DNA of 64,000 nucleotides from Hymenoscyphus infarciens (GCA_001414345.1 LLCB01000003.1:186001-250000), one strand, 5' to 3'. Counted from the first letter of the stretch, positions 33,216 to 46,086 are shown. Numbers and translations: made by a program. Notes: generated by a model from the letters alone, not told the origin.

Positions 33216-34702
33216 ATGCCCATCGTGAATCAAGCCGTGGTCGAGGTCTTGCAAGTCATTGAGAGGGGCCTCGTTCAAGCACGCCAGGCACCGTCAAGTA
33301 TCGCTCTTGACCCGACCCCCATCCAGAGCCAGACCTCCGTCTCGACAACTTCAGCCGTACCGTCGCCCACCATGACCAGCTCAGGATCCGGCGGACCGAC
33401 AAGCTCGCCGCTACTGTTCTTCGTAGCATTGGGCTTTGGGGTCGTCTTTACGAATCTATGGTAAGAGACAAGTGTGGATCTGGGCATCGTCGGATCATCG
33501 AGATGGATTTAGTTGCTAACGTGACGCAAAGGATTATCGTGGGTGTTAAATACTGCTTCCGTTACAATGCTCGCAATCGAGCATTGCGAAACGGCGAGGA
33601 AGTCGATCCGATCAACATGAACGACATGAACCCCCACCCGCGCCGCCGAAGGCGAGAGAAGAAGTTGATGACAATGGACGAGGTCAACGAGCGATTTCCA
33701 TTGACCAAATACAAAACCTGGGTCGCTTCTCGGGCAAGAGAAGGTCTCCCAACGAATGGCGGCGTGGCCGTTACCGCACCTTCGAGTCGACCCGGCAGTG
33801 TACGGGAAGTCGAGGGCATTATCCCACCATCGTCACCCGTGGAAACGAAACAATCTATCAATACCAGACCTGCTACCGCCAGTTCGGACAACCCTCGAGT
33901 ATCCTCTGGCGACCGGGGGAGCATGGAGACGGCCGCTGTCGAAAAGGAGAACGAGACGACCACCAAACCGGATGAAAACGACAAGTTGGAGCAAGTTCGT
34001 ACAACTGCAAGCACGGTTGACAAACACCCGACTGTTGCGAGTGAAGAGGATGACGAGGAGGATGATCATATCCACACAGCCGTACCTCCTGAACTTCTTA
34101 CTAATCCCGGAGACTCTTGCGCAATCTGTATCGATACCCTCGAAGACGACGATGATATTCGCGGATTGACCTGTGGTCATGCTTTCCACGCCGGATGCTT
34201 GGACCCTTGGTTAACTAGTCGCCGTGCTTGCTGTCCCCTTTGCAAAGCAGACTATTGGACCCCGAAACCACGACCTGAAGGAGATGCGGCTGCGGAAGCT
34301 GAGCGATTGGCAAGAAGAAATAGGAGCGAAGCAAGAGTCGACATACCACAAGCACCAGCCAACACACACTGGTCCAGTATTCGTCCTGGTCGACTCGTCT
34401 TCGGGGGTCGATTTGGTGCTGCTCAGCCAGCACCAGGAGAGCAGAGTCCCATCCAAACTCACAGTAGAAGGGATAGACGTGCTCAGAGAGACGCAGCCAA
34501 CGCCGAGCCCAACAATGTATCGCCGGATAATGTGGCTGCTCCAAGCCCATCACGACGATGGAATCCCCTTAGTTCAATCAGCATGCCGGCCATGCGTCTA
34601 CCAGGTCGTAATCGAAACCGGCAGCAACAGGCTACACCTGTAGAACAGGGTGTTCCTGCTCAGACAACACCTTCACAATTGGAAGCTGGTGTAATCCGAT
34701 GA
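33216..34702 (+). CDS. Membrane-anchored RING-H2 protein, probable E3 ubiquitin ligase
   Basis: Exons 33216-33460 and 33532-34702 with intron 33461-33531; 471 aa. A Ser/Thr/Pro-rich N-terminus precedes one hydrophobic segment at about residues 67-90 (LLFFVALGFGVVFTNLW, continuing into IIVGVKY after the splice), then a basic stretch (RRRRREKK). A long disordered acidic linker leads to the RING-H2 finger at about 278-320: CAIC, then TCGHAFHAGC, then CPLC, with the expected Cys3-His2-Cys3 spacing. The tail is disordered. The architecture fits fungal transmembrane RING-H2 ligases that act on endomembrane or plasma-membrane substrates; substrate and compartment cannot be told. The intron falls inside the membrane segment and splicing completes its Trp codon. 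An upstream in-frame ATG at 33120 would add 32 residues; I prefer 33216, but this is unsettled. Confidence 0.82.
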
Positions 34703-35652
34703 TTACTATGTTTGCTTTCTTGATGAGTTCGTTGTTCTCAAGGAGCAGCAACACCCATTTTCTTCCCGTCATTTGAGATACCCAAAACAACAACATCCTG
34801 CGCCTGGCCGTCCTCCCCACGCTGCATGATATCTATGTATAAAGATACTCGCGACCGTACACGACCGGCGGAAAAAATCGCCACAATACGATTCTTTCTA
34901 TTCTGACCACATCACGCCTATTTTGTCTGTCCGTCCGTTTAGCGATTTTGCTTTTTTACTCTATTTTCTCTTTAGTCAGACTGGATTTGGATCGTTGAAG
35001 ACAATACGATCTCGGGGTATGTGGGCCAGCCGGTTATCTAAATGAAGAGATGACTGGGGGTATTCGATGCCCTCGATTATTTACTCTTCACAATTGTGAA
35101 AATAATGGCTATTGGTCGATTTGGGGGAGGAGCCTTTTTATGGATCCGATAGGAAGAGAGGCGAGAAAGGAAGGAGAGGAAGGAAGAGGGAGAGAAGGTT
35201 GATTGAGCTCACCCGTCTGTATATTGCATATTTTGGATGTGTGCTTGGGAGCTTTTTTGTAGAAAAGTGGTGGGAGATACTCAATGGTAGTGAGGATTCG
35301 GACCTGGACCGCTACTACAAATACAAATTATTTCAAATCTATAGCTGGTTGGACTTTTTGCTCGAGTGACAAGTGAGCTACCAAACTTCGAGTAACTTGG
35401 GGTTACTTGATTTCATTTTCGAAGGTCTTGCTCTCCGATATTGTGACCTGATTGAACTTCCTCAAATGGTTTGTTCTCCAACATACATACTGACATTCTC
35501 CGGCAAACTTTTAACTCGGAAACCCCTTTCACTAATGATGGTTCCTTGGATTGAATTTTTTTTTTTGCATTATTCGGCCTATTCAGTGAAATTAATTATC
35601 TAGTATCACCTATATTTCACAACAGACATATTTACAGTAACATGCCTATTAT
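34703..35652. other. Convergent intergenic region
   Basis: 3' flanks of the RING gene (+) and GPALPP1 (-). An AG-rich stretch lies at about 35,150-35,200. No gene or RNA is recognised. Confidence 0.5.
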
Positions 35653-36780
35653 TCACAAGTAACTCCCCTTCTGGAATCTACTCCCGAAATCTGCGGCTTT
35701 GGCTAACATATCCTTCTTCGCTACACGACTGACCTGTCCGCCAAGTGCCATATCTTTCTCCCTATCGAAACCCCTCTTACTGGGATCATCCTCCTCCTCC
35801 TTCTGGCCCCCCTCCCTCTTCCTCTTCTCTAAAAGACTGGAGCCTCGATTCTTCTCGTTGTACTCCCTTATCCGCCTCTCCGTCTCGATATCCTCTTTAC
35901 TATCCACCCGCGTCTTACTAGGCTTGGAAGTCGAATTAAGAGATACCTCCGTCCTGCCTAGTATCTCATCTTGCAACCTTTTCCGTTTCTCATCTGGCGT
36001 TTCGGTCCAGAGTGCTGATATTCCTCCTCCTTTCTCCGCAGGCGCCTTGGATCCCTTTCCAGATGCGAATTTCCGCGCTTTGAGTTTCGTGGGGTCGACC
36101 CGCGAGGTCCAGTCTGAGTCCGAGGGAGGGAGTAGCATCCATTCGTCTCTTTGGGGTTTTGCGGGGAGCGCTGCGCGCGCGGCTTCTTGTTCTTTTTCGA
36201 GGGAGAGGGCGCGGAGGTATTGGGTTTCTGCTGCTGAGCCTGGGGCCGGGGGGAGGGAGGGACCGAAGTCGTCGTCTGAGGAGGAATCGTCTTCGTCGGT
36301 GGGGTGAGGAGGTCGTTCGGAGAGGGGTGCTGGTGGTGGGGCGGGACCTAGGACTCGTCGTTTTGGGGGAGGACTTGGTGCTTTGGTGGCTTTGGATTTT
36401 GGAGCCGAGGGACCGAAATCATCTTCTGAGCTGTCGTTGAGGTCTACTTCATCTGGGTTTGTAGTTGGTGGTAGAGTTGGTCCAACGGGTCCTCTTTTAG
36501 GCAATGTTGGGCCTCTAACTTGTGCAGTTGGTCCTGCGACTCTTGTTGGCCCTTGAGGCTGAGCAGATGGTAAAGATGGCCCGCAGTCATCATCTGAGCT
36601 ATTGTCAATATTGACCTCGTCTGGGTGAGCGGTTGGTGGCATTGAAGGTCCTAGAACGCGTTTCTCTGGTGGGGCAGCTGCTTGCATTTTATGTGGCGGG
36701 GAATTGGGGCCTTCGTTGTCGTCGATTGAGCGCTTGCGCTTTGTGAGATGAGGAGGAAGTTCGGGGCCTACGGGAGGCAT
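35653..36780 (-). CDS. GPALPP1: GPALPP-motif protein (DUF3752 family)
   Basis: A single exon encoding 375 aa. The N-terminal half carries repeated GP-x-LPP-type motifs: VGPELPPH at the start, then LGPSMPP, CGPSLP, VGPTLPP, LGPAPPP and FGPSLPPAP, interspersed with acidic Ser-Asp clusters. The C-terminal half has the DUF3752 region: RDEWMLLPPSDSDWTSRVDP, ISALWTETPDEKRKR, and a highly charged helical end finishing with SRFQKGSYL. Proteins of this family are nuclear and have been linked to spliceosomal material, but the biochemical role is not established. It is divergent from VPS8 across about 520 bp and convergent with the RING gene. No damage is seen. Confidence 0.87.
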   Translation of the reverse strand: MPPVGPELPPHLTKRKRSIDDNEGPNSPPHKMQAAAPPEKRVLGPSMPPTAHPDEVNIDNSSDDDCGPSLPSAQPQGPTRVAGPTAQVRGPTLPKRGPVGPTLPPTTNPDEVDLNDSSEDDFGPSAPKSKATKAPSPPPKRRVLGPAPPPAPLSERPPHPTDEDDSSSDDDFGPSLPPAPGSAAETQYLRALSLEKEQEAARAALPAKPQRDEWMLLPPSDSDWTSRVDPTKLKARKFASGKGSKAPAEKGGGISALWTETPDEKRKRLQDEILGRTEVSLNSTSKPSKTRVDSKEDIETERRIREYNEKNRGSSLLEKRKREGGQKEEEDDPSKRGFDREKDMALGGQVSRVAKKDMLAKAADFGSRFQKGSYL

Positions 36781-37289
36781 CGTGTTCGATTGTTGAGGTA
36801 GAGGTGTCGTGGTGTTAATGCTTTGAAGAATGGAAAGCGATGCCTAGGTAGATTCAATTTAGAGCCTTGTATGGCGTGTTCGGGGTCTTCGGTGATCCGT
36901 GATTCGCGTCAAGCTGTTGGAGCAGGCTGTGCTCTGTGCTGTGCCTGTTTCGTGACACCAATAAAGCTGCCTTTTCTGTGTCTTGCGAGAAGTAGTTCTG
37001 TTCTGTATTCGCAATTTTTAAGAGCTCTGGGAGTGAAGGGAAAGTTAAAATCTTGGTCCTGTCAACATCTGCTCCTCCCGTTGTAAGCGAGTTGACTTCT
37101 TCACTATCGATCCGACGGCGAGCTATCCAACGGCCACTACGAAGCTTGACAGCTACCCCCCAGAGACTATTTGGGACCCGCGAACGAACAACTAGACCAA
37201 CTTGCTATTTCGGAAAGAAATGTGCTGAAATATTGCATTTCCGTGAGCGTACCGACTTCGGCGCATCGACCTGAACGAGGAGTGGAACC

Positions 37290-37307
37290 ATGATCGATTC
37301 TCGATGA
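37290..37307 (+). promoter_or_regulatory. Five-codon upstream ORF overlapping the VPS8 start
   Basis: An ATG at 37290 in good context (ACC before it) opens a five-codon frame whose TGA (37305-37307) overlaps the VPS8 ATG (37304-37306) as ATGA. This geometry could tune VPS8 translation by leaky scanning or termination-reinitiation. The effect is inference. Confidence 0.5.
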
Positions 37308-40300
37308 GCTCCTCTTCTGCGGATAGTGATAGTGGTGGGGAGGACAGTACAATCAATGGTGATAGCAATGGGACGAGACTGAATACAGAGGAGAGTGAGG
37401 ATGGGAGCCACGCAGAGGGAGAGCGGATCAGGCAACTATTGGAGGAGGAACGAGAGAATCCCTCAACATCACCGCGAGTTACGAATGGAGTCAATATATA
37501 CAAGGCCAACAGACTCGCAGATAGTGCTTCAGAGGATGGATCGTTAGACGCTTTACCAAGGGGGGCCCAGAGCCCAATCGAATCGGTCATGTCAATACCA
37601 GATGATTCTCCGTCTGTTCAGGTACGCTTTTTGATCCAGCACTCCCAAAAGACCCAACTGATTGTAATCATAGGGTTCGATATTATCCTCTCCTGGTGGA
37701 AGTAGCATATTACCTTCAATGGCATCAAGACCCGGCCTTGAAAGTCCAACCCCCTCTTTCCGCCCATTCGACAGACGATTCCAATCTCGCCTCTCGAGCT
37801 CTACCCTCTCCATACCACGTCCTGCCTCTCCCACCCCCGCATATCTCAAGAACCGTGGAAGACAAAGTTCCATAAGCAGCCAAATACCACTCGACTCTGG
37901 TGACACTGATACCCCATCCCCACCATGGGAAGTGATTAGATGGACAAAACTGAAGAAAATGAATGGCCAGGCATTTTCTGAACTGGGCAAACGTAATTTT
38001 GGTGTACCGACTTGTATATCAGTCTCTGCTTCGATTGTGTTAGGCACCTCGAAAGGAATAATCTTAATTTTCGACTATCACCAAAATCTCAAATCAATAA
38101 TAGGGCGTGGAACGAAAGGTAGGTTATTTGTGATTTTATATTATGCTTGAAATGCTGACTGGTATAGCTATTGAATCCGGGGCTATTACTTCCATTGCCA
38201 TCTCGGCTGATCATCTGATTGTTGCCGGGGGACATGCAAATGGCAGTATTTTCACGTGGGAGATTGCAAAGACTGCTCGTCCATTTCTCCATATCCCGAG
38301 CCTGGAGCCTGGTCAAATGGTTAACCGAACTCTTGATGGCCATATCCCTGATGTTCCTATAAGGCATCTAGGTTTTCTTGGAACTCGACATACTGCACTC
38401 GTTTCTGCCGATGACCGTGGAATGGCCTTTTCACATCTCGCTACCAGAGGAATGGGTGCCGTTGGGCGGTCTGTTAGAACGACAAGAATATTGGGGCGAT
38501 ATCCAAACGATGTCTCTACCACTGGAAAGCCTCGGAAACCAAGCACTGTGCTTGCATTTTCACCTCTGCCTCTCGGAAATGTGGAAAGGGGTACGGATAC
38601 TTTAGGGCTGACAGCAATGCTCACTCCCTACCTGTTAGTGATTGTTTCCACAACACCTATCGCTCAAACTCAGCATAAAGCTGCGAGACCAAAAGAAGTC
38701 GTTGCCCACAGTGCTATGAGTGGGTGTCTGGCATGGTTTCCTGCGGTCAAATTAAAAGTCAGGGACCCCAAAACTGGCAGTGATGTATCGAAAGTGAAAT
38801 TGGTATATTGTTGGTCAAACGTCTTGACTGTGCTGGATGTGGATGAGATCGAAGCCCCCAACAAGGACAAGCCTCCAAGTCTTACCTTCAAGCCTCGCAG
38901 TAGATGGAAAGCAGACGAAGCGATTGTTGCTGTCCAGTGGCTTAGTCGATCGGTGCTCACTGTCTTGACCATTACTCAACGTTTGATAATACTTGAAGAT
39001 GGGAGTATGCGGATGACGGAAGCTTTTGACCTGGTTCATAAGCACATCTTCCACCAAGATATCTTCTCGAACCAGCTTCACACTCTTGTAGAACAATTGG
39101 ATGAAGAAGATCCTTCCATGCATGGTGTGGTAGCCGATGCGTTTTATATGAGCTTCAAGGCTTACAAAGGACGGATGTTCCTTCTTGGGTTCAATGATGT
39201 CTCTATTGGCTCATTATCAAATTGGGCAGACCGACTGATATCACTGATGGAAGACGGCGACTACATCGGCGCCATCCAGCTTGCAACATCTTATTATACT
39301 GGAGATGCGGACAAATTAACCATCGGTCTTCCGGAAGACAAAGTTCTTCGCCATACCATGGTCCAAGACAAGTTGATTGAGATCATGACGGCTTCTTTGA
39401 AGTTCGCTTTCAATCAACACCAAAAACAGGCTAATGCAGCAGACTCGAAGAACCTCAAAGAGTTAGCAGAAGCTTGCTTTGACGCTTGTCTAAGTATTGG
39501 GGACATTGACTTCCTTTTTGACGAAGCCTGGGAATGGTATGAGGACGGTGATGTGGAAGGCATCTTTCTCGAAACTCTAGAGCCGCATATTCTGGAGCGA
39601 AAAATCGTCACCATACCACCCACGGTCGTCAAAGCAATGGTAACCCATTTCGTGAGCAAAGGACTCGAAAGCCGCTTGGAAGAAATGCTCTGTCATATGG
39701 AGACTATGACGCTTGATATCGATCAAGTGACTATGCTTTGCAAACAGCATAACCTTTACGACGCCCTCATATATGTCTGGAACCAGGCTCTCAGAGATTA
39801 CATCACTCCACTTGTTGATCTTCTGGCCCTCCTTGTTCCCCTCGTACAAAACGGAGACTCCTTCGCAAATGCAAGTTTAATGGATGACCCGATATTTGGT
39901 GTGAATGCATTGAAAATGTTTCCATACTTATCATACACCTTCACTGGCCGAATTTACCCGACTGGTGACAGTCTTGAAGACCAGGATGCTATGAACGCGA
40001 AAGCAGAGATATACTGGTTCATATTTTCCGGCCAAACAATCACTTGGCCTAAGGCAACAGGGAAGCCTTTCTTGACTCAACCAAATAAGGACTATGAACC
40101 GTCATTTCCATACCTAAGGATGATCTTGAAGTTTGACGCACCAAGCTTTTTGAGTGCTCTGAACGAGGCATTCGAAGACTCGTTTTTGAATGACACTCCG
40201 GAGCGAGCAGTCAACGGTGGCTCCAATCGAGACCTGCCCGAAGAGCATGTCTTTGGGCTTTCCGTCAATAGGCAATACATCGTCACCATTCTCCTCGAAG

Positions 40301-42138
40301 TCATGAACCCAACAGACTTTGCCTCCGAGGATACGATTTACCTTGACATGTTCATAGCCCGTAACCTTCCCAAATTTCCTCAATACCTGTTACTATCAGG
40401 TACCGCTCTTCACAAGGTCTTGGTTGGGCTCTGCAATTACCCTGGAGATGATCTAGCAGACGATGCACAACTGAGTGCTGAATACTTGCTCTCCGTCTAT
40501 CATCCTCCAGACATAGCTTCTATCTTACCACTACTACAAAATGCAGGATTTTATCGAGTACTCAAAAGCATCTATAAAGCCGATAAGCAGTACAGCAAAC
40601 TGATCCAGACTTATTTTGACGATCCAGAAGACCAACAGGAGATTTTTAATTGTATAGCTGACTGCTTGAGACCACGTTCTGGATTGACCAAGAGGCAGAT
40701 TCGGGATGTTCACGAGATGGTGGGATCTCATGCGAGTGATCTTGTCCGCCTCGATGCTATCAAAGCAGCTCAGACAATTGAGGCTCATGTACCTTCATTA
40801 CACGGGCAATTTCTCGATTCTCTCCCTGATGATTCAGAGCTTCAATACACCTACCTACATACGATATTCGAGCCGACTATAACGGATACATCAGATCCAA
40901 AACCCGCAGAGCATGGGGAATTTACAGAGAGGTATGTGCAGTTGATGTGTAAATTCGATTCTGCACATGTCGCCGATTATGTGGGATTGGTCCAAGCAAG
41001 CGACTTGCGTCTTGAGAAAGTCTTACCATATATGGAAGAAAGCGGGGTTGTAGATGCCGCTGTGGTTCTGATGGCAAGAGATGGCCAGTTGCAAGCTGCA
41101 ATGGACCGACTGATCAAGCACCTGAGAAAGCTTGAAGCCACTTTACTTGGTCTTTTGGGTGGCTCGGATGAAGACATGCAATCGGTACCTCTGGCTGAAG
41201 CGACGGAAGACTTGCTTGATGCTCTTCAGAAGTATACCAATGTTGGTATCTGGCTGTGTCGAGGGCAGGAGAAAGAGCCATCGATGAATACTCTTTCATC
41301 TCCAATTCGAAGGAAGCCGCCCTCCAAGAGTGAACTTCTCCCGGATGAGGGGTTGTGGTTGGACCTTGTCGATGTCACTGTTCAAATAACACAGAAGGTT
41401 TCAGCAAGTTTATCAGATCTCAAAGAGTCAACCTCCACTGAAATGAACAGCGAAAAGCTAGTATTTCAACTACGAACAATCGTTCAGCGTTGCTTCACAG
41501 CATTACTCACCTCTACATCTTCGCCCACACCCTCAGGCGCTAGCCTTTCATTCCTCCGAATTCTTCGTGCCTTCCTCACACGAGCCTCTATCTCCTCTCC
41601 CAATCTCAGCGATCTCCGCGCAGTCCTTGCCTCCATATTCTCCGCTTACGCATATGAGGAGAGTATTCTCAGTCTCGCCAACCGACTCCTAGAAAAGGAC
41701 CTCTTCGTTAACGTTAAATCCGCAACCGCCCTCCGCCAACGAGGGTGGCGACCCCGAGGCTCCACCTGCGAAGGCTGCGGTCGACGGGTCTGGGGCCCCG
41801 GCGTCTCTGGAGATGTGTTCTCCAAATGGGAAGAAAGGCAAGAACAGGATACCAAACGACGGAAAGAGAAGAGTGCCGAGTTAGCAGGTGGTCACATGGA
41901 AAGGGGGAAGGGGAGAGCTCATACGAGGAATGTGAGTAAAACTAGTATCGTGGAGATGGGGAGAGGCAAGGGGAAGGACGCCGAGGGAAGTGGAAATGAG
42001 GTTTCGGTGGGGGATTTGGGACCGCTTGTTGTGTTGGCCTGTAGGCATATTTATCATCAGTCTTGTTTGGAGGCTGTGCAGGTCGACGAGGAGAGGGAAG
42101 AGGATGGGAGGGAGTTTAGATGTCCTATTGATGGGTAG
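37304..42138 (+). CDS. VPS8: Vps8, CORVET tethering complex subunit
   Basis: Subunit of the CORVET complex, which tethers early endosomes through the Rab5-type GTPase Vps21. Exons 37304-37621, 37674-38118 and 38168-42138, introns 37622-37673 and 38119-38167; 1,577 aa. After a disordered acidic N-terminus (about 1-190) comes a beta-propeller (GILIFDYHQNLKSIIGRG, then ITSIAISADHLIVAGGHANG and FTWEI), then a long alpha-solenoid with the Vps8 middle region (about 600-900), and a C-terminal RING-like module: CEGCGRRVWG near 1,450, a disordered basic insert, then LACRHIYHQSCLEAV. It ends FRCPIDG, so the last zinc-ligand position is Asp rather than Cys, or the domain is slightly shortened. The long insert between the first and second RING cysteine pairs is typical of fungal Vps8. 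Start and splice phases are consistent. Confidence 0.9.
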
Positions 42139-42558
42139 TTGACGGGATAGGGGAAAGGACTACTTTGTTGTTTATATGAGATGTGAGAGATGAATATCGT
42201 TTTGAAGTCGACGGACAGAGGAAATGCTAACGTTCCACCTTCAACTGGTATTCTTTAGTAAGGAAATACTGGAGTAAGCTTCATATTATATTGTTTCATG
42301 TAAGGTGACGTGGTTAAGCGATTTATTGGTATGATTGTAGCTGTGGTGGCATTGTAGTAAATGGTGCTAATGACCTTTGTATTACATGTTCGCTTAGAAT
42401 ATTTGATAATATCACAGCGACTTAATTTAAATCAGGCTATACAGCAATGCGTTAAAGGAATAAAAAACCAGGGCTAGAGAGTTAGGCCGCAATAGAAATT
42501 CACAACAACGAGCACAAAAAAACTCGATATTTTACGCTACAAACGTTGAAGCAACCCA
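42139..42558. other. Convergent intergenic region
   Basis: 3' flanks of VPS8 (+) and the NACHT gene (-); AT-rich, nothing else recognised. Confidence 0.5.
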
Positions 42559-45500
42559 TCATTCTTCTCCATCCGAGTAGTTCACTAATGAATTGTGATC
42601 AGAATCATCATTCTCCTGGTCTTCTCGTAGCCTCAATACTCCCCTTCGGCGTTGCAGTCTTCGATTAGGGGTCCAGTCGTAATTCAAACCGTAACTTGAA
42701 CTGTGACTTGGACCTTGGCTTGACCCCGGGAAATTTGAAGGAGTTTGGGCTGGTACTGGGGATCTCCTGGCGGTCGAAGCATAACGATCATCCTCAGTAT
42801 CTTGAGTGACATATCTAGGGGACCGAGCGAAGTCACTTTCATGAAGTTTGCGCAATGGTGCTTCCGAGTGATCACTTACGGCTCGGTTGGATACACGAAG
42901 GTCTTCAGGGTGTCTAAATTCTGGGCATGGTACTAGTGGTTCTTCGCAATGTTGACAATAATTTCGTTTACTGCGGTGGAAGACTTCGCTAGGAGGGGTT
43001 TGTTGTGAATCAACAGCCCGTTTAGGGATATAATATGATTCGTTCAAGTATGGCTTGGGGCCTCCAGAACGTTCTAACTTGTTAGATAGTCGAATGGGTA
43101 TTTGGTCGACCTCAGACGAGCGACCTATAAGAGGAGGCACAAGATATTTTCTAGCAGAGAACCACCGCTTCGAACTTCGCTTCGTCAATCGTTCCAGATG
43201 CCGCGCTCGTTCGGGAAGGATTTTTCCAAAGGCTTCCCTGATCAGCGATCCTACTGCTGAGTTTCCGTTGGCTTTCGGATTGCCGTTGTGTTTGATGAAA
43301 TCCTCTATTAGCAGCGCCCAATGTTCCAAGCATCGAGCTTTTTCTGTTATAGTGTCGTTTAAAGATACGTTCACCGCTTCGGAAAGGACGATTTCAAATG
43401 TGGTGACCGAATTGTAGTATTTGTTGGGATCAGCCCCTCTTTCCAAGAGGAATTTGACGAAGGATAGTCGTGGGACGGGGCATCCGACCCATTCGCACAC
43501 GCCGGCGTGCTTTTGGAAGTCTCTTACAAGATGGAAGAGACACCGGTGAATATCCGCGTCGCCGTCACCTGTCTCTTTCAAGCTTGTTTTTATGGTCTGC
43601 ATAATATATAGGGGAACTTCGTACTTGGTTGCAAGATCAGCGAAGCCAGTCGAGCCATCACTTTCACGGCTGGTGGCTGTCCAATGACTATTATCATTTA
43701 TTTCCGATATTAAGCCCTGTTGGGTTCTTGAAATCGGCGTTCCCTTCATTGATACAACCGTCACGACCTCGTCCAGCTTCTGAAGAAGGTATGTCTGAGG
43801 CACGTTTGACCAGGATTCGCACTTCGCCGCGTATTCGAAACTACTTTTAGTATGCTCCCAGAGCCTAGGCGAACTATTTTGATCCATAGGGCCTTCGAAG
43901 GTCTTTAAAGACAAAATAGACGAGCGAAAGAGTGGGAAGTAAGGATAGAAGGCTTTCTTGACACCCATTTGGATTTGCTGCTTCATCCTTGGGCTGTGAA
44001 GAAAATCTCGTGCCGTTCTATGCAAATAGGACACTTTTACATCGGCTGGAGATGATGGCAACAAAACGGTCGATTGTATGTCCACAGCGCTAGCGTTGCT
44101 GCTTTGAGCATTGATGGGGCTTGCCTCTATATCACGGCTCGCCATAATCGCGTTTATCTGCTCCTGTTCTTCTGCCAAGTCATCTTTTGTAACCCAGGTG
44201 GGTATCTCAAGGAAACCTTTACAGCGGCTGTTGAGACGTCTTTTAGTAGCTTCATATCGGTCGTCTTTCTCGTCTGATTCGAGTGGAGCTATAGGTCTAT
44301 TCAACTGAGCATCGAAGTCTTCTTCATCGGCGAAGGAGAGTTCGAGCACTGTCAGTCTACCTTTCGCATCACCAACAATCTGAAGAAACTGGCACGCATG
44401 TTCGAAGTAAAAGTCCTCGATGCTTTCGAACATCTTTTGGTAAAAAGTCTCAAGGTCGGGAGGAATGTCATCAATTCTTCGTTGCAGGTCTGAGAGCCGA
44501 TCGCGGTTTGATAATCCCGATAGCAACGACCGAACTGCTAGGTCAACCCAGAGAAACACTCCACCAGCGCGAGTTGCAACTGTGTTAATCAAGGCAGTAC
44601 TACGTTCGGGATCGCGGGTTTGAAATTGCAGAAAATGGCGATTCGAATGGAATGATGCACGCGTGAATCGTTGAACATCTGGATAGGTCAGGTCGTGTAG
44701 CTGGAGATTTGCTTTCTGGGCGAATGCATCTTCAAAAACAACCCACGGTCGACTTGACAAACAAGCCTTGACATTCGGATAAGACACCACCTCCTTGAAG
44801 AGTTCAACAAGTTCGTTATGGTTGCCACTAAATTCATCCAAACCATCCACAAACATGCATAACTTGAATGAGCTCTCGCAGCACCGCAAAACAATTTTGA
44901 ACGCTTTCATGAGCTCAGAGCTAGTCCATGCTCGGGTATCCTGGCCCAGCAATTTGAAGATTTTCCACCTTTGTGGAAATGCTTTCGTTACCAGGTGAGG
45001 CATCTTTTGTAGAATATCGTGAGGCAAGGAACGCAACAGTCCCATCTGAGACATTTGAGCGACGCTTCCTAAGTTCCAGAAGTAGAACCTCCCGATTACA
45101 AGAGGCGTACGTCCGGCCCATTTTTGTAGATGATACACCGTTCTGGGTTCTCGGCTCAAGAACTTGACGAATGTCGACTTTCCAGATCCCGGTTTTCCGG
45201 TAATCCAATAGATATCTTTATCGTTTTCTAACCACACCCCAATATCTGACCAGGATCTGGAGTTGGTTGTGTGGCTCTGCTCAAATACCCAGCGAAAGGT
45301 TTGCTCATGGGCCTTGCAAATTCGGAACTCTCTTTCTTCTTTGTCTTCGAACAAGAGAGTATTGATAAGACAGTCAGATAGCTTGTTGTTCGTCTGTTCG
45401 TCGCTCCAGTTGGTTAATCTAGTAGAGAAGATGTGGAGGTCTTGGGGTGTGATTTGTCCCTCTGGATTTGACTTTGTGTTTTTAGCCATATCAACAAGTT

Positions 45501-46086
45501 CATCAACCTGCCTCCGCCTCAAGAAGGTGGTCCGGGGCCGCATATCTGACCTTGACGATATTTGAGAAGTGCCAAAGTTATCAATCCCGTTTTCCCTGTG
45601 TCACCATATCAGCTGCAGAATTGAAGAGCTAGTCAAGTAAAACAGACCTGAGGGCTACCAGGAGGGTAGTAACAAGAACGCCTCGATAGGTCTCGAGTCT
45701 AGCTTTGAGGTTGTTGACCTTTTGTTGACCACAAATACTTTGAATGCCTGTCGCATGCTCCTCCATCGACTCTTTCTGCCTTGCAAGCGCAACCTCTCTA
45801 ACACCTCGATGAGTTCTGACGCTACAGCAGAACATCCTCCACAGACCTCTCGGAGCTTCTGATCTAGTGGCGAAGGTTTCTGAGAAGAACTCGGCGTCCG
45901 AAGTGAGCTGCCCACATGCTTACTCAAGCCAACTAGATGGGTCGCCGTGACTGAGAGGTCTACATGGTCGATCAGGGCGCCGTCTTTGGATTCATTAATT
46001 TTGCGGCCTTTAGAGACGAGTTGAGCCGCGAAGTCAATAAATTGAATGATGTTTCCGGTCAACGAGATGATGGAAAGAGGTTCCAT
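42559..46086 (-). pseudogene. NLR-like NACHT protein, N-terminal frame broken
   Basis: Fungal STAND/NLR-like protein, the class that acts in non-self recognition and regulated cell death. Exon 1 is 46086-45648 and exon 2 45595-42559 (intron 45647-45596). The N-terminus (MEPLSIISLTGNIIQFIDFA) matches the helical N-terminal domains of fungal STAND proteins. The NACHT part shows Walker A GKPGSGKST (about residue 280) and Walker B CMFVDGLDEF (about 395), followed by SSRPW, a winged-helix-like region and the VSYLHRTARDFL block. One ankyrin-like unit (FVKFLLERGADPN) is near 700 residues into exon 2; there is no long C-terminal repeat array, and the last 150 residues are disordered. Reading through from exon 1 needs a -1 shift at about 45,713-45,725, where GGTCAACAA occurs twice, 11 bases apart. 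Without it translation stops at 45655 after 143 aa. Exon 2 alone stays open for over 1,000 codons. Sequencing error remains possible. Confidence 0.75.
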
